Shown in pieces: positions 1 to 8,354 of a stretch of 39,050 nucleotides of DNA. Below the pieces are notes generated by a model that saw nothing but the letters and a program-made list of their open reading frames with translations, searched no databases and had not been told where the DNA came from. Origin of the DNA: Myxococcota bacterium. Lineage in GTDB: Bacteria > Myxococcota_A > UBA9160 > UBA4427. The first letter of the stretch is position 1; every line of letters starts with the position of its first letter. The position numbers and the translations under genes are program-made. The stretch covers positions 1 through 39,050 of the forward strand of contig JAPYTP010000035.1 of assembly GCA_029941885.1 (NCBI GenBank), in the 5' to 3' direction.

Positions 1-108
1 ACGTGGGGTCGGAGCCACCTCGTCCGCGACCTCGATCGACTGCTGGACTCCGACCGTGTCCAGCAGCGTGGCTCCGATTGTAGAGGCTCGTCGCCAGGCC
101 AGGGGCAT
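1..108 (-). CDS. possible start of an unidentified gene, cut by the window edge
   Basis: An ATG at 108 on the minus strand opens a frame that stays open to the window edge (36 codons, beginning MPLAWRRAST). It would be divergent from the first P450. No strong ribosome-binding site precedes it and the fragment is too short to assign to a family. It may be a chance frame, because the plus strand is also open here in one frame up to about 168. Confidence 0.25.
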   Translation of the reverse strand, partial: MPLAWRRASTIGATLLDTVGVQQSIEVADEVAPTPR

Positions 109-197
109 CACGGCGGCCGCTCAGGCAATTTTCTGTCGCTGGTCATCGGGGCCTTTCGTCGTGTAGGATGTCCGGAACGACTCCCTGGAGGCTGGGT

Positions 198-1463
198 ATG
201 CCCATCGAATACGATCCCTTCGAAGTTCGCGCTGATCCATTTCCGGAATATCGGCGACTTCGCGAGTTCTCTCCGATCCATCGCGTCCGCGATGGGTTGT
301 GGGTCGTGTCGCGCTACGACGATGTCTCTCATGTGCTCCGCCATGCCGAACTCTACTCCTCTTCCGCGACGCGCCTGATGATGATGGGGGGATTGCAGAC
401 GGGGATGCAGGCCGACGAGGCCACGTTGCTCGAGGCGCGCCGAAAGAAGCAGCAGGAACTGGGACTCGAAAGCCTGCTGGGAACCGAGGAAGGCTGGAAC
501 GAGAACACGGTCATCTCGATGGATCCACCCGAGCATGAAGCGCTTCGCCACATCGTCAATCGGGGCTTTACGCCTCGTCGCGTCAGCCAGTTGGAAGCCC
601 GGATCCGCGAGATCGCGAACGAAGCGGTCGATGGAATCCTGGCGCGTGGCAAAGAGTTCGACCTCAACCGGGATCTGTCGATGCCTCTTCCGGTGACCGT
701 GATCGCCGAGATGCTCGGCGTCGACCCTTCCGATGCCGACGACTTCAAGCGATGGTCGGACGTCATCATCTCGGGCATCACCGGAAACATGGCGGTCGCG
801 GGACCGGAGCAGCTTCTTCGCACCCTTCATGAACTCGCAGAATATACCCTCGAGATCGTGGCGGATCGACGGAGCCATCCGCGCGACGACCTGATCAGCG
901 TGCTCGTGAACGCCGAGGAGAGTGTCGCGCTGACTCCGGTGCAGACCGTCGATTTTGTCGCCTTGCTGCTCGCCGCTGGAAACGAGACCACGACTCATCT
1001 CATCGACAACGCGATGCTCGCGCTGCTCGATCACCCCGATCAGCTCGAGGAGGTCCGTCAAGATCCGTCCTTGGTACCGCAGATGGTCGAAGAGACGCTT
1101 CGCTACGACGGACCGGTCCAGATGGCATTCCGTCAGGCCACATCCGATACCGAACTCGCGGGAACCAAGATCGCGAAGGGAGATATCGTGACGGTGATCT
1201 TCGGGTCCGCGAACCATGACGATCGAAAATTTCCGGACGGGGATCGGTTCGACATCCACCGGGATACCCAGGGTCATATGGGCTTCGGGTTCGGTGTGCA
1301 TTTCTGTCTGGGCGCATCCTTGGCCCGCCTCGAGGCGACCATCGCGTTGGAGACGCTGCTCGCTCGGCTGCCGAATATTCGCAGAACCGAAGACGCACTC
1401 GACCGCGTCGACTCGTTCCTGGTGCGAGGGCCGACGAGCCTGCCGCTTTGTTTCGAGGGCTGA
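198..1463 (+). CDS. cytochrome P450 (first of three)
   Basis: This is a soluble bacterial class-I-type P450 of 421 aa, expected to hydroxylate or otherwise mono-oxygenate a hydrophobic substrate with electrons from a ferredoxin. The sequence shows the I-helix oxygen-activation motif AGNETT (residues 260-265), the K-helix ExxR pair E299/R302, and the haem loop FGFGVHFCLG with the ligand Cys370. Length is normal for the family. I chose ATG 198 over ATG 168 because GGAGG lies 6 bases before it, whereas 168 has nothing at the right distance. The second P450 follows after about 150 bp. No ferredoxin or reductase gene is nearby, so electron partners must be encoded elsewhere. The family is certain. 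The substrate is unknown; steroid-, terpene- or fatty-acid-like compounds are plausible from the neighbours. Confidence 0.95.
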   Translation: MPIEYDPFEVRADPFPEYRRLREFSPIHRVRDGLWVVSRYDDVSHVLRHAELYSSSATRLMMMGGLQTGMQADEATLLEARRKKQQELGLESLLGTEEGWNENTVISMDPPEHEALRHIVNRGFTPRRVSQLEARIREIANEAVDGILARGKEFDLNRDLSMPLPVTVIAEMLGVDPSDADDFKRWSDVIISGITGNMAVAGPEQLLRTLHELAEYTLEIVADRRSHPRDDLISVLVNAEESVALTPVQTVDFVALLLAAGNETTTHLIDNAMLALLDHPDQLEEVRQDPSLVPQMVEETLRYDGPVQMAFRQATSDTELAGTKIAKGDIVTVIFGSANHDDRKFPDGDRFDIHRDTQGHMGFGFGVHFCLGASLARLEATIALETLLARLPNIRRTEDALDRVDSFLVRGPTSLPLCFEG

Positions 1464-1491
1464 AGGTTGGGCCGCCGGTGGCTTTTGGGCT

Positions 1492-1521
1492 TTGACAAAC
1501 GGAACTCGAGCGGGGCACAAT
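1492..1521 (+). promoter_or_regulatory. candidate sigma-70 promoter of second P450
   Basis: A perfect -35 hexamer TTGACA (1492-1497) is followed after 18 bp by CACAAT (1516-1521), a 4/6 match to the -10 consensus. It lies 28 bp after the stop of the first P450 and about 90 bp before the start of the second. The second gene can therefore be transcribed independently. Confidence 0.5.
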
Positions 1522-1527
1522 TGAACC

Positions 1528-1543
1528 TGGGGAGTGCTCCCCA
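1528..1543. promoter_or_regulatory. palindrome at predicted transcription start, candidate operator
   Basis: A perfect inverted repeat with 7-bp arms and a 2-bp centre (TGGGGAG-TG-CTCCCCA) begins 6 bp after the predicted -10 box. This position would suit a repressor site blocking the promoter. It could instead form a small RNA hairpin. Arms of this length occur by chance in GC-rich DNA, so the position is the main argument. Confidence 0.4.
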
Positions 1544-1612
1544 TGGCTCGCATCAACGAGACCTTGTGCGACCACTCGGACTCATATCGCCGACACGATG
1601 CTGGAGACCCGG

Positions 1613-2794
1613 ATGATCTACGATCCCTACTCGCGACCCTTTCAGGAAGATCCGTATCCCTTGTACAAGCATTTCCGCGACGAGGAACCGTGCACGCACA
1701 ACGCGGATATGGATTTCTACGCGCTGTTTCGGTTCGACGACGTATGGAAAGCGACCCTCGACTGGGAGACGATGAGTTCTTCCCTGGGACCATCCCTCGA
1801 AAACAGGGGGGAGATGCCCGGCCACGTCTTCTCGATCATCGGGATGGACCCCCCGGCGCACACCCGCCTGCGCAATGTGATCAGTCGGGGCTTTACGCCG
1901 CGTCGGATGGCGGCACTCGAGGACCAGGTGCGTGGCCTCGCCAGGGAATACCTCGAGCCGCTTTCGACCCAGAGTGAATTCGATTTCGAGCAGGAATTCG
2001 CGGTTCGATTCCCGATGGACGTGATCAGTGTCTTGCTCGGGATCCCGAAGGAGATGCGCGACCAATACCGTGAATGGGTCGACAAGGGATTGGAGCGCGA
2101 CCCCGATGGAGGGCTGGGCGAGGCGGCCGCGATGGGTCTTGGTACCTCTCGCGAATACGTGAGTGGTCTGATCAACGAGCGGCGGAAGAATCCGCAGGAG
2201 GACCTGATCACGGTTCTTGCGGAGGCCGAATTCGAAGACATCGACGGCAAGACGCGTCGGCTCACTCACGAGGAGTGCGGTTCATTCACGACGCTGCTCG
2301 CCGCCGCTGGGGCGGAGACGACAGCGAAGCTGCTCGGCCATGCCGCATACCTGCTCTTCAAGCATCCCGATCAGCGCCAATCGCTTTGGGACGACCACGC
2401 GCGCATCCCCAACGCGATCGAAGAGATCCTGCGCTATGAAGCCCCTTCGCAATTCCAGGGGCGCGTGGCTCTCAAAGACTCGACCTGGCACGGTGTGACG
2501 ATTCCTGCGGGCGCGCGTGTGGCTCTGGTGAGCGGCGCCGCCTGCCGCGATGAGCGAGAGCACGAGGATCCCGATCGCTTCGACGTCACGCGGAAGCAGG
2601 ATCGCGAGATCTACTTCGGCCACGGCCACCACGTCTGTATTGGAAAGAGCCTTGCGCGCCTCGAGACGCGTATCGCCCTCGAAGAGATGGCGGTCCGCTT
2701 CCCGAACTACGAGGTCGATGAGGCCGGGATGACGCGTACCTATCAAGCGCACGTCAAGGGATACGTGAATCTTCCGATCTCGACTGGAAACTGA
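1613..2794 (+). CDS. cytochrome P450 (second of three)
   Basis: A P450 mono-oxygenase of 393 aa. It has the I-helix AGAETT (232-237), ExxR at E271/R274, and the haem loop FGHGHHVCIG with Cys342. The helix-C region FTPRR is shared with the first P450, so the two are related, but they differ enough to suggest different substrates. ATG 1613 is preferred to the in-frame ATG 1598 because GGAG stands 6 bases upstream of it. The gene sits between the first P450 and an MFS transporter, which starts 60 bp downstream and is probably co-transcribed. Redox partners are absent from the window. Substrate unknown. Confidence 0.95.
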   Translation: MIYDPYSRPFQEDPYPLYKHFRDEEPCTHNADMDFYALFRFDDVWKATLDWETMSSSLGPSLENRGEMPGHVFSIIGMDPPAHTRLRNVISRGFTPRRMAALEDQVRGLAREYLEPLSTQSEFDFEQEFAVRFPMDVISVLLGIPKEMRDQYREWVDKGLERDPDGGLGEAAAMGLGTSREYVSGLINERRKNPQEDLITVLAEAEFEDIDGKTRRLTHEECGSFTTLLAAAGAETTAKLLGHAAYLLFKHPDQRQSLWDDHARIPNAIEEILRYEAPSQFQGRVALKDSTWHGVTIPAGARVALVSGAACRDEREHEDPDRFDVTRKQDREIYFGHGHHVCIGKSLARLETRIALEEMAVRFPNYEVDEAGMTRTYQAHVKGYVNLPISTGN

Positions 2795-2854
2795 TTCGCA
2801 GAACACCTCGCGCGCTCCACCCGATCGGGTGCACTTCATTCTGGGGATTTTTGG

Positions 2855-4180
2855 GTGACCCATTCGAGTCGGACCGAGGACGCGCTCTCGTTTTCGCCCT
2901 CGCGCGCCTACTCGAACTACGTTCTCGGACTACTCGTCTGCGTGGCCGCCTTCAATCTGCTGGATCGGCAGATCTTCGGGATGCTGATCGAACCGATCAA
3001 GGCGGAGTTCGACGTCCCCGATACCTGGATCGGTCTCCTCACGGGTTTCACCTACGCCGTGTTCTACTCGATCGCGGGGATCCCGATCGCGCGCTGGGCC
3101 GATCGCGGCGTTCGTCGATCGATCGTCGCGCTGGGCCTCCTCGTCTGGAGCGGGCTTACGCTGGCTTCGGGATTTGCCCAGAGTTTTCTCGCGCTGGTCG
3201 TGGCGCGGATCGGTGTCGGAGTCGGGGAGGCGGCCGGGACGCCGCCCTCGCACTCGATCATCTCGGACTATTTTCCTCCCGAGCGACGTGCAACCGCGCT
3301 CGCGACGATGAGCGTGGGATCCGCCCTCGGCGTCATGATGTCGTATTTCGCGGGGGGCTGGCTCACCGAACTCTACGGCTGGAGAGTCGTTCTGATCGCA
3401 TTCGGATTTCCCGGGATGCTGCTTGCGATCCTGATCCGATTCACCTTGAGGGAGCCGCCCCGGGGCCGTTTTGATCGAACACAAGCTGAAGAAACAGCCA
3501 GCTTGCGCGAGGCCCTCCGCTTCCTGCTGCGAAAGAAGTCCTATCGACATCTGATCATTGGAGCCAGCCTTCATTCATTCGCCTTCACGGGGGCGGCCTT
3601 CTGGTATCCATCCTTCCTCGTTCGGGTGCACGGTCTCGGGACGGGTGAGATCGGGACCGCCCTGGCGCTTTCGAGCTCCGCGATGTCCGCGCTCGGGATC
3701 TACGTGGGGGGTAGGCTCGCCGACGCCCTCGGTGCGCGAGATCTACGATGGTACATGTGGGTTCCTGCGATCGGAAGCATCACCAGCGTCCCCTTCGCGA
3801 TCCTCTTTCTCTTCATGCCAAACCCCACGGCAGCCTTCGCGTGTCTTGCTCCCGCTGCGTTCTTGACCGGGCTCGCGGTGCCCGGGATGCACGCGGTCAC
3901 CCAGGGTCTGGCGAAGCCTTCCATGCGCTCGCTGGCGTCGGCCATCAACCTGTTGATGTTGAGCCTGATCGGAATGGGTCTCGGGCCGACGATCGTGGGG
4001 ATCCTGAACGATCTGCTCGCCCCGAGGTTCCAGGGCGAAGCCATTCGCTATTCCCTCGCGATCATCGCGATCACTTCGATCTGGAGCGGAATCCACAAAT
4101 GGTTGTCCGCCCGTACCCTCAGGCAGGACCTGTTCGTGAAGGATCTCGACGATTCAGGCTCCGCCGGGTCCGGCCTCTAG
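2855..4180 (+). CDS. MFS transporter, spinster-like
   Basis: An integral inner-membrane transporter of 441 aa with about 12 hydrophobic segments. It has the N-terminal LLDRQIFGMLIEPIK stretch and the loop ARWADRGVRRS (MFS motif A type), both typical of the spinster-like MFS branch. The start is GTG 2855; no good ribosome-binding site is visible, which fits expression as part of a P450 operon. It probably imports the substrate or exports a product of the P450 pathway; the solute cannot be read from sequence. Its last 27 bases overlap the 3' end of the convergent NTF2-like gene. Confidence 0.88.
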   Translation: MTHSSRTEDALSFSPSRAYSNYVLGLLVCVAAFNLLDRQIFGMLIEPIKAEFDVPDTWIGLLTGFTYAVFYSIAGIPIARWADRGVRRSIVALGLLVWSGLTLASGFAQSFLALVVARIGVGVGEAAGTPPSHSIISDYFPPERRATALATMSVGSALGVMMSYFAGGWLTELYGWRVVLIAFGFPGMLLAILIRFTLREPPRGRFDRTQAEETASLREALRFLLRKKSYRHLIIGASLHSFAFTGAAFWYPSFLVRVHGLGTGEIGTALALSSSAMSALGIYVGGRLADALGARDLRWYMWVPAIGSITSVPFAILFLFMPNPTAAFACLAPAAFLTGLAVPGMHAVTQGLAKPSMRSLASAINLLMLSLIGMGLGPTIVGILNDLLAPRFQGEAIRYSLAIIAITSIWSGIHKWLSARTLRQDLFVKDLDDSGSAGSGL

Positions 4181-4549
4181 GACTTCTGATTTGCGAAGAT
4201 AGACCTCGACTCGGGAAATCCTGTCCTCTGCATCGACGTCGAATAGGAGCGCCTCCTCGGTGCGGAGGCGCCGACCGGAACCGTCGCTCACGGTTTCGCT
4301 GAGCCGCACCCAGGTCGTGCGATCGATCGTCGCCGTGCGCTCGACGTGAAGTACGTAGTCCCGAAGCTTTCCGACGACATCGGCCAGGAAGTCGCGGTAT
4401 TCCTTTTGCCCTTCGACGACATCTCCATAGGGCCCGATCCGAAGCACCGTCTTGGCGAGGGTCTGCTCGACCCGACCCCAGTCCTGGTCGCCGAGCGCCT
4501 CGAGGTAGTTTTGCACGACATCCGAACTCTCTTTCATCTCGACCCTCAT
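4154..4549 (-). CDS. NTF2/SnoaL-like protein
   Basis: A small cone-shaped NTF2-fold protein of 131 aa. The opening helix (SSDVVQNYLEALGDQDWGRV), the conserved RIGPYGDVVEGQKEY turn and the alternating C-terminal beta strands are typical of the SnoaL-like/limonene-epoxide-hydrolase-like superfamily, whose members are small isomerases, hydrolases or binding proteins. ATG 4549 is chosen because AGGAGG lies 5 bases upstream; an in-frame ATG at 4600 would run further toward the divergent neighbour. The 3' end overlaps the MFS gene on the opposite strand by 27 bp. It is divergent from another NTF2-like gene. I infer a role in processing P450 products; no catalytic residue is assigned with confidence. 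Confidence 0.8.
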   Translation of the reverse strand: MRVEMKESSDVVQNYLEALGDQDWGRVEQTLAKTVLRIGPYGDVVEGQKEYRDFLADVVGKLRDYVLHVERTATIDRTTWVRLSETVSDGSGRRLRTEEALLFDVDAEDRISRVEVYLRKSEVLEAGPGGA

Positions 4550-4662
4550 CCGCACCTCCTTCGGATCGAGAGCATCGGATGGGATCGCGCTCGCCGCCAT
4601 GCCCGGGCTACCGTGCTGAGAGCGAGGCAGGCAGGTCTCGGATCGTTGCGGAGGATCGCCGT

Positions 4663-5142
4663 ATGGAAAGCCTGGAGAATCGGGTGAGTCGGCTCGAGTC
4701 GGAACTTCTCGAGTTGCGGGACCTGCGCGAGATCCAGGATCTGCGCTTCCGTTATCACATCGCCGTCAACGAACGCCAGATCGAGGAGATCCCGGCTCTC
4801 TTCTGTGAAGACGGGGAGGCAGATTTCGGAGAGATGGGGCGGGCAAGGGGGAGGTCAGAGATCGCCGCCTTCTACCGTGATGTCGTGGGCGGGAGCCCCT
4901 TCATCAAGCAGTTCATCCACAACCACAGGGTCGAGATCAGTGGGGACGAGGCCCAGGGGCTCTCCTACCTCGAGGCCAAGACCGTCGCGAATGGAGAGAG
5001 CATCCTCGTGACGGCGCGCTTCGACGATGTCTACCATCGCGTGGGCGGATCCTGGTATTTTCGAGTTCTGCGTCTGACGCCGTTCTTCATCACGCCCCTT
5101 CGCGAGGGTTGGGCGGGCGAGAACGAGATCACCGCCCGCTAG
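4663..5142 (+). CDS. SnoaL-like (NTF2 fold) protein with N-terminal coiled coil
   Basis: A 159-aa protein with a short leucine-rich heptad helix at residues 1-20 (ENRVSRLESELLELRDL) followed by REIQDLRFRYHIAVNER, the usual start of SnoaL_4-type domains. That group includes LinA-like dehydrochlorinases and scytalone-dehydratase-like enzymes. A conserved His-rich strand FIHNHRVEI and the acidic FCEDGEADF loop line up with the pocket of that group. The start at ATG 4663 has GGAGG 8 bases upstream. It precedes the LLM oxidoreductase by 31 bp and is probably in its operon. Function is likely a small dehydratase/isomerase or ligand-binding protein; the exact reaction is not readable. Confidence 0.82.
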   Translation: MESLENRVSRLESELLELRDLREIQDLRFRYHIAVNERQIEEIPALFCEDGEADFGEMGRARGRSEIAAFYRDVVGGSPFIKQFIHNHRVEISGDEAQGLSYLEAKTVANGESILVTARFDDVYHRVGGSWYFRVLRLTPFFITPLREGWAGENEITAR

Positions 5143-5173
5143 TCCGCGCCAACGGCTACGAACTGGAGTGTCC

Positions 5174-6121
5174 ATGGAAATCGGTCTCATCCTGCCCAAC
5201 GCTGGCGATCTCGCGCGCGCCGATTCGATGTATCGAATCGCGGAGAAGGCAGAGGCCCTCGGGTTCGACACGCTCTGGACCGCCGACCATCTGGTGCTGC
5301 CCGTCGAGTCATCGACCTTCTATCCCTACATGCCGGGCATGAAGATTCGCCCCGATGCGCGCCACGCATTCATCGATCCCATGATCGCGCTAGCGGGCGT
5401 CGCGGCGCGTACTCACCAAATTCGTCTCGGAGTGAGCGTCTATCTCGCGGCGCTACGCCATCCGATCGTCGCCGCGAAGCTCGTGGCATCCCTCGACCAA
5501 CTCTCGGGTGGGCGGGTTCTCCTCGGTGTGGGTTCGGGGTGGATCCCCGAGGAATACGAGACGATGGGGATCTCCTTTGGCGAGCGGGGCCACGTGCTCG
5601 ACGAGCACATCGATGCGATGCGTGCACTCTGGAGCCAGGATCATCCCAGCCATTCGGGGGAGCATTTCCGATTCGACAACATCGGCTTCGATCCGAAACC
5701 CGTGGCGGGGAACATCCCGATCTGGATCGGAGGCAACAGTCGGCCCGCCCGTCGCCGAGCTGCGCGGGCGGGAGATGGTTGGCACGTGATCGACGTGCCC
5801 GTTGCCGAGCTTCGCCTCGGGATTCATGAGTTGTCGGAACTCTGTAGCGATGCGGGTCGGCCGGCATCCGAGGTGCCGATCTCGATGCGAGCCCAGATCG
5901 AATTGACGAATGAGCCGGTTCCCTCCGACAAACGGATCGCGCCGCTAACGGGTCCGCTCGAGCACGTGCTCGAGCAGCTACGCGCCTATCAGGAGATCGG
6001 CGTAAGCCACATGGCGCTGTGGCCACGGGAGTCGACTCTGGAGGCGTATTTGGAGCGGATGGATCGAATCGCTGCGGAAATCCTGCCCGTCTTTGCCGCG
6101 GTCGGCCGATCCGAGTCATGA
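5174..6121 (+). CDS. luciferase-like (LLM) F420-type oxidoreductase
   Basis: A TIM-barrel flavin/F420-dependent oxidoreductase of 315 aa. Family marks are MEIGLILPNAGD at the N terminus, LGFDTLWTADHLVLP, RIRLG-like TRTHQIRLGVSV, the phosphate-binding LGVGSGWIPEEYE and IPIWIGGNSRPA. The pattern matches the F420-dependent LLM subgroup (TIGR03619-like). It likely transfers hydride to or from an organic substrate; F420 rather than FMN use is inferred from the subgroup. ATG 5174 (GGAG 5 bases upstream) is preferred to GTG 5168. Its stop codon overlaps the start of the third P450 (ATGA), so the two are made together and may act consecutively. Confidence 0.9.
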   Translation: MEIGLILPNAGDLARADSMYRIAEKAEALGFDTLWTADHLVLPVESSTFYPYMPGMKIRPDARHAFIDPMIALAGVAARTHQIRLGVSVYLAALRHPIVAAKLVASLDQLSGGRVLLGVGSGWIPEEYETMGISFGERGHVLDEHIDAMRALWSQDHPSHSGEHFRFDNIGFDPKPVAGNIPIWIGGNSRPARRRAARAGDGWHVIDVPVAELRLGIHELSELCSDAGRPASEVPISMRAQIELTNEPVPSDKRIAPLTGPLEHVLEQLRAYQEIGVSHMALWPRESTLEAYLERMDRIAAEILPVFAAVGRSES

Positions 6122-7269
6122 ACGAAGAAGCCGATCGGATCACGGGCCTGGCCTACGACCCGGCCGACCCCCAATTCCTCTCGGACCCGGCGGACTACTA
6201 CCGCTGGCTACGCGAGGAAGAACCGGTACACCTCCACGAGGCCTCCGGCTCGTTCCTGCTCTCGCGTTTTCAGGATGTCTGGGAGGCAACGGCGGATTGG
6301 CAGACCTTCTCTTCCGAGAGCCCCGTCGCGAAATTCGAACATATGGCCTCGATGGATCCTCCCGGTCACGACGGTCTGAGGTCGAGCGTCGTGCGCTGGT
6401 TTACGCCCTCGAGAATCGCGCGGGCGGAGCCCCTTGTCCGCGCCACATGCCGAGAACTTCTCGGGTCGCTCGGCACGCGGACGAAGCTGGAGTTCGTGGC
6501 CGAATTCGCTTCGGTCTTTCCGAGTCGGGTGATCCATCGCCTGCTCGGCGTTCCGTCGGACCTCGATGAATCGCTTCGCACCGCCGCACTCGCGATCGGG
6601 GCAGCGCGCGACAGTACGATTCTCGAGCAGACGATGGAACGCTTCGTTTCACTGACGAGGGCGGTCCTCGATGCGGACCCTCCGCCGCACGAGCGAGGAT
6701 TGATCCAGCAGTTGCAATCCGAGAGCGGCTCGGAGCGACTGAGCGACGATCGGATCCGGGGGGTCTGCAGTAATCTCGTTCTGGCCGGGACCGACACGGT
6801 CACGAACCTCCTCGGCAACGGTCTGGTGCTGCTGCAACGCCATCCCGAGGCGCGCGAGCGACTCGTACGGGATCCGGCGAGTATTCCCGCGGCGATCGAG
6901 GAGATGCTGCGATTCGAATCGCCGGTCCAGTCACTCGCGCGCCGGGCGGTCGGGGATGTGACGATGCATGGGGTGCCTATCCCGGCGGGCTCGGAGATCC
7001 GACTCATGTGGGGCGCGGCGAACCGCGACGATCGTGAATTCGAACGGGCCGATCACTTTCTCGCCGGTCGCTCGATCCGCCGACACCTGGGACTCGGTCA
7101 CGGCATCCATTTTTGTCTGGGGGCCGGCCTGGCCCGCCTCGAGGCGCGCGTCGCCTTCGAGGAGATCTTGGCGCTCTGGCCGAGCCATGAAATCGATGAG
7201 ACGAAGCTCGAGCGGTTGCCGTCGCTTTGGGTCCGAGCGTGGGAGCGGGTCTTCCTCGAGATTGGCTAG
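6118..7269 (+). CDS. cytochrome P450 (third of three)
   Basis: A P450 of 383 aa with the I-helix AGTDTV (223-228, the P450cam-like variant with Val after Thr), ExxR at E262/R265, and the haem loop LGHGIHFCLG with Cys333. The open frame runs further upstream, but ATG 6118 overlaps the LLM stop as ATGA, the usual sign of translational coupling, and begins at the normal P450 N terminus. It is more distant from the first two P450s than they are from each other. Coupling with the LLM protein suggests that both act on one compound. No redox partner is nearby. Confidence 0.94.
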   Translation: MNEEADRITGLAYDPADPQFLSDPADYYRWLREEEPVHLHEASGSFLLSRFQDVWEATADWQTFSSESPVAKFEHMASMDPPGHDGLRSSVVRWFTPSRIARAEPLVRATCRELLGSLGTRTKLEFVAEFASVFPSRVIHRLLGVPSDLDESLRTAALAIGAARDSTILEQTMERFVSLTRAVLDADPPPHERGLIQQLQSESGSERLSDDRIRGVCSNLVLAGTDTVTNLLGNGLVLLQRHPEARERLVRDPASIPAAIEEMLRFESPVQSLARRAVGDVTMHGVPIPAGSEIRLMWGAANRDDREFERADHFLAGRSIRRHLGLGHGIHFCLGAGLARLEARVAFEEILALWPSHEIDETKLERLPSLWVRAWERVFLEIG

Positions 7270-7303
7270 GGGGCTTCGAGGGCGTGCCCTGCGATCCTCG
7301 ATC

Positions 7304-7329
7304 GGCCACGTGAAGGGACACGTGTGGCC
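7304..7329. promoter_or_regulatory. paired CACGTG inverted repeat upstream of SDR gene
   Basis: The 221-bp gap before the SDR gene contains GGCCACGTG (7304-7312) and its near inverse CACGTGTGGCC (7319-7329, a 2-bp insert breaking the symmetry). This places two CACGTG palindromes 12 bp apart. It could be an operator with two half-sites, or the hairpin terminating the P450 transcript. No run of T follows, so a classic intrinsic terminator is less likely. The rest of the gap shows nothing clear. Confidence 0.35.
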
Positions 7330-7490
7330 CTCTACGTGGACGACCTCGCCCCCAATGCGACAAGCTCTTGCCCTACGGCTCTGCAATCATTGGGTCGTCG
7401 TCGAGGAGATCCATGGCTGCGCGAAAAACGGGCGGGTCGTGAGGAGTTGTCTTGTTGGCCCGCGTGCCACCTCACTCCGGGAGAACTTTC

Positions 7491-8345
7491 ATGAAGGATC
7501 TGGCTGGAAAGGTTGCCGTCGTAACGGGCGGTGGCAGCGGAATCGGACGTGGGATCGCCCTCGGACTCGCAGCGGAGTCGATGACCGTGGCGATTGCCGA
7601 TCTTCGCCTCGAGAGCGCCGAGGGGGTGGCGGCGGAGATCCTCGGGAGGGGTGGACGTGCGTTTGCCATTGCGGTGGACGTGACTTCGGCAGAGTCGCTC
7701 GAGATGGCTGCCAAGCAGGTGGCAGCAGAGACGGGCGGAGTCAATCTCCTATGTGCGAACGCCGGAGTGCTGGCGCGGATGGCGTCGCTGGACGATCACA
7801 CGATGGAGGACTGGGAGTACACGCTCTCGGTCAATCTGCTCGGGGTCGTCAAGACGGTGGCCGCCTTCCTTCCGTCGCTGCGAAAATGCGCGCCGGACGC
7901 GCACATCGTGACGACCGCTTCCCTCGGAGGTCTCCTCGCAACGGGGGGGCTCCCGATCAGCGCGTATGTGGCGAGCAAGTACGCCTGTGTGGGCTACACC
8001 GAAATGCTTCGAGGTGAGCTCGTGGCCGAGCAGATCGGCGTGTCCGTGCTGTGTCCGGGTGTCGTCGCGTCGGATCTCATGAACACCTCACTAAAGAATC
8101 GTCCCGAAGGCTTTGGCCGCCAGGCCGCACCCGACGTGGTGCCAGAGCGAGGCGAAGGGGACACTTCGGTCGTGGCGGACACTTCGATGCCGGCTGAAGA
8201 AGTCGGGCCGATCGTCGTCAATGCGATTCGGGCGAACCGCTTCCACATCTTCACGCATCCGGAAGCGGCGATGGCCGTCGAGAAGCGCTTTCGGCGAATC
8301 AGCGCCGATTTCGAGTTTGCTGCGAAGGCCGTGGAGAAAGGCTGA
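7491..8345 (+). CDS. SDR family NAD(P)-dependent dehydrogenase
   Basis: A classical short-chain dehydrogenase of 284 aa. It has the cofactor motif TGGGSGIG (12-19), NAG (90-92), and the catalytic Ser144, Tyr159 and Lys163 (YVASK). It interconverts a secondary alcohol and a ketone. ATG 7491 is chosen because GGGAG lies just upstream and the Rossmann strand follows at once; the frame extends 13 codons further. Lying after three P450s, it is a natural candidate to oxidise an alcohol they make. The C-terminal 60 residues are longer than in the minimal family and may form the substrate lid. Substrate unknown. Confidence 0.9.
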   Translation: MKDLAGKVAVVTGGGSGIGRGIALGLAAESMTVAIADLRLESAEGVAAEILGRGGRAFAIAVDVTSAESLEMAAKQVAAETGGVNLLCANAGVLARMASLDDHTMEDWEYTLSVNLLGVVKTVAAFLPSLRKCAPDAHIVTTASLGGLLATGGLPISAYVASKYACVGYTEMLRGELVAEQIGVSVLCPGVVASDLMNTSLKNRPEGFGRQAAPDVVPERGEGDTSVVADTSMPAEEVGPIVVNAIRANRFHIFTHPEAAMAVEKRFRRISADFEFAAKAVEKG

Positions 8346-8354
8346 GCACCGGAG

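Noticed and set aside
8160-8195. Repeated GACACTTCG in the first SDR gene, resembling arms of the 23034 hairpin
   Set aside because: It lies within coding sequence as direct, not inverted, copies and is explained by repeated codons for Asp-Thr-Ser.
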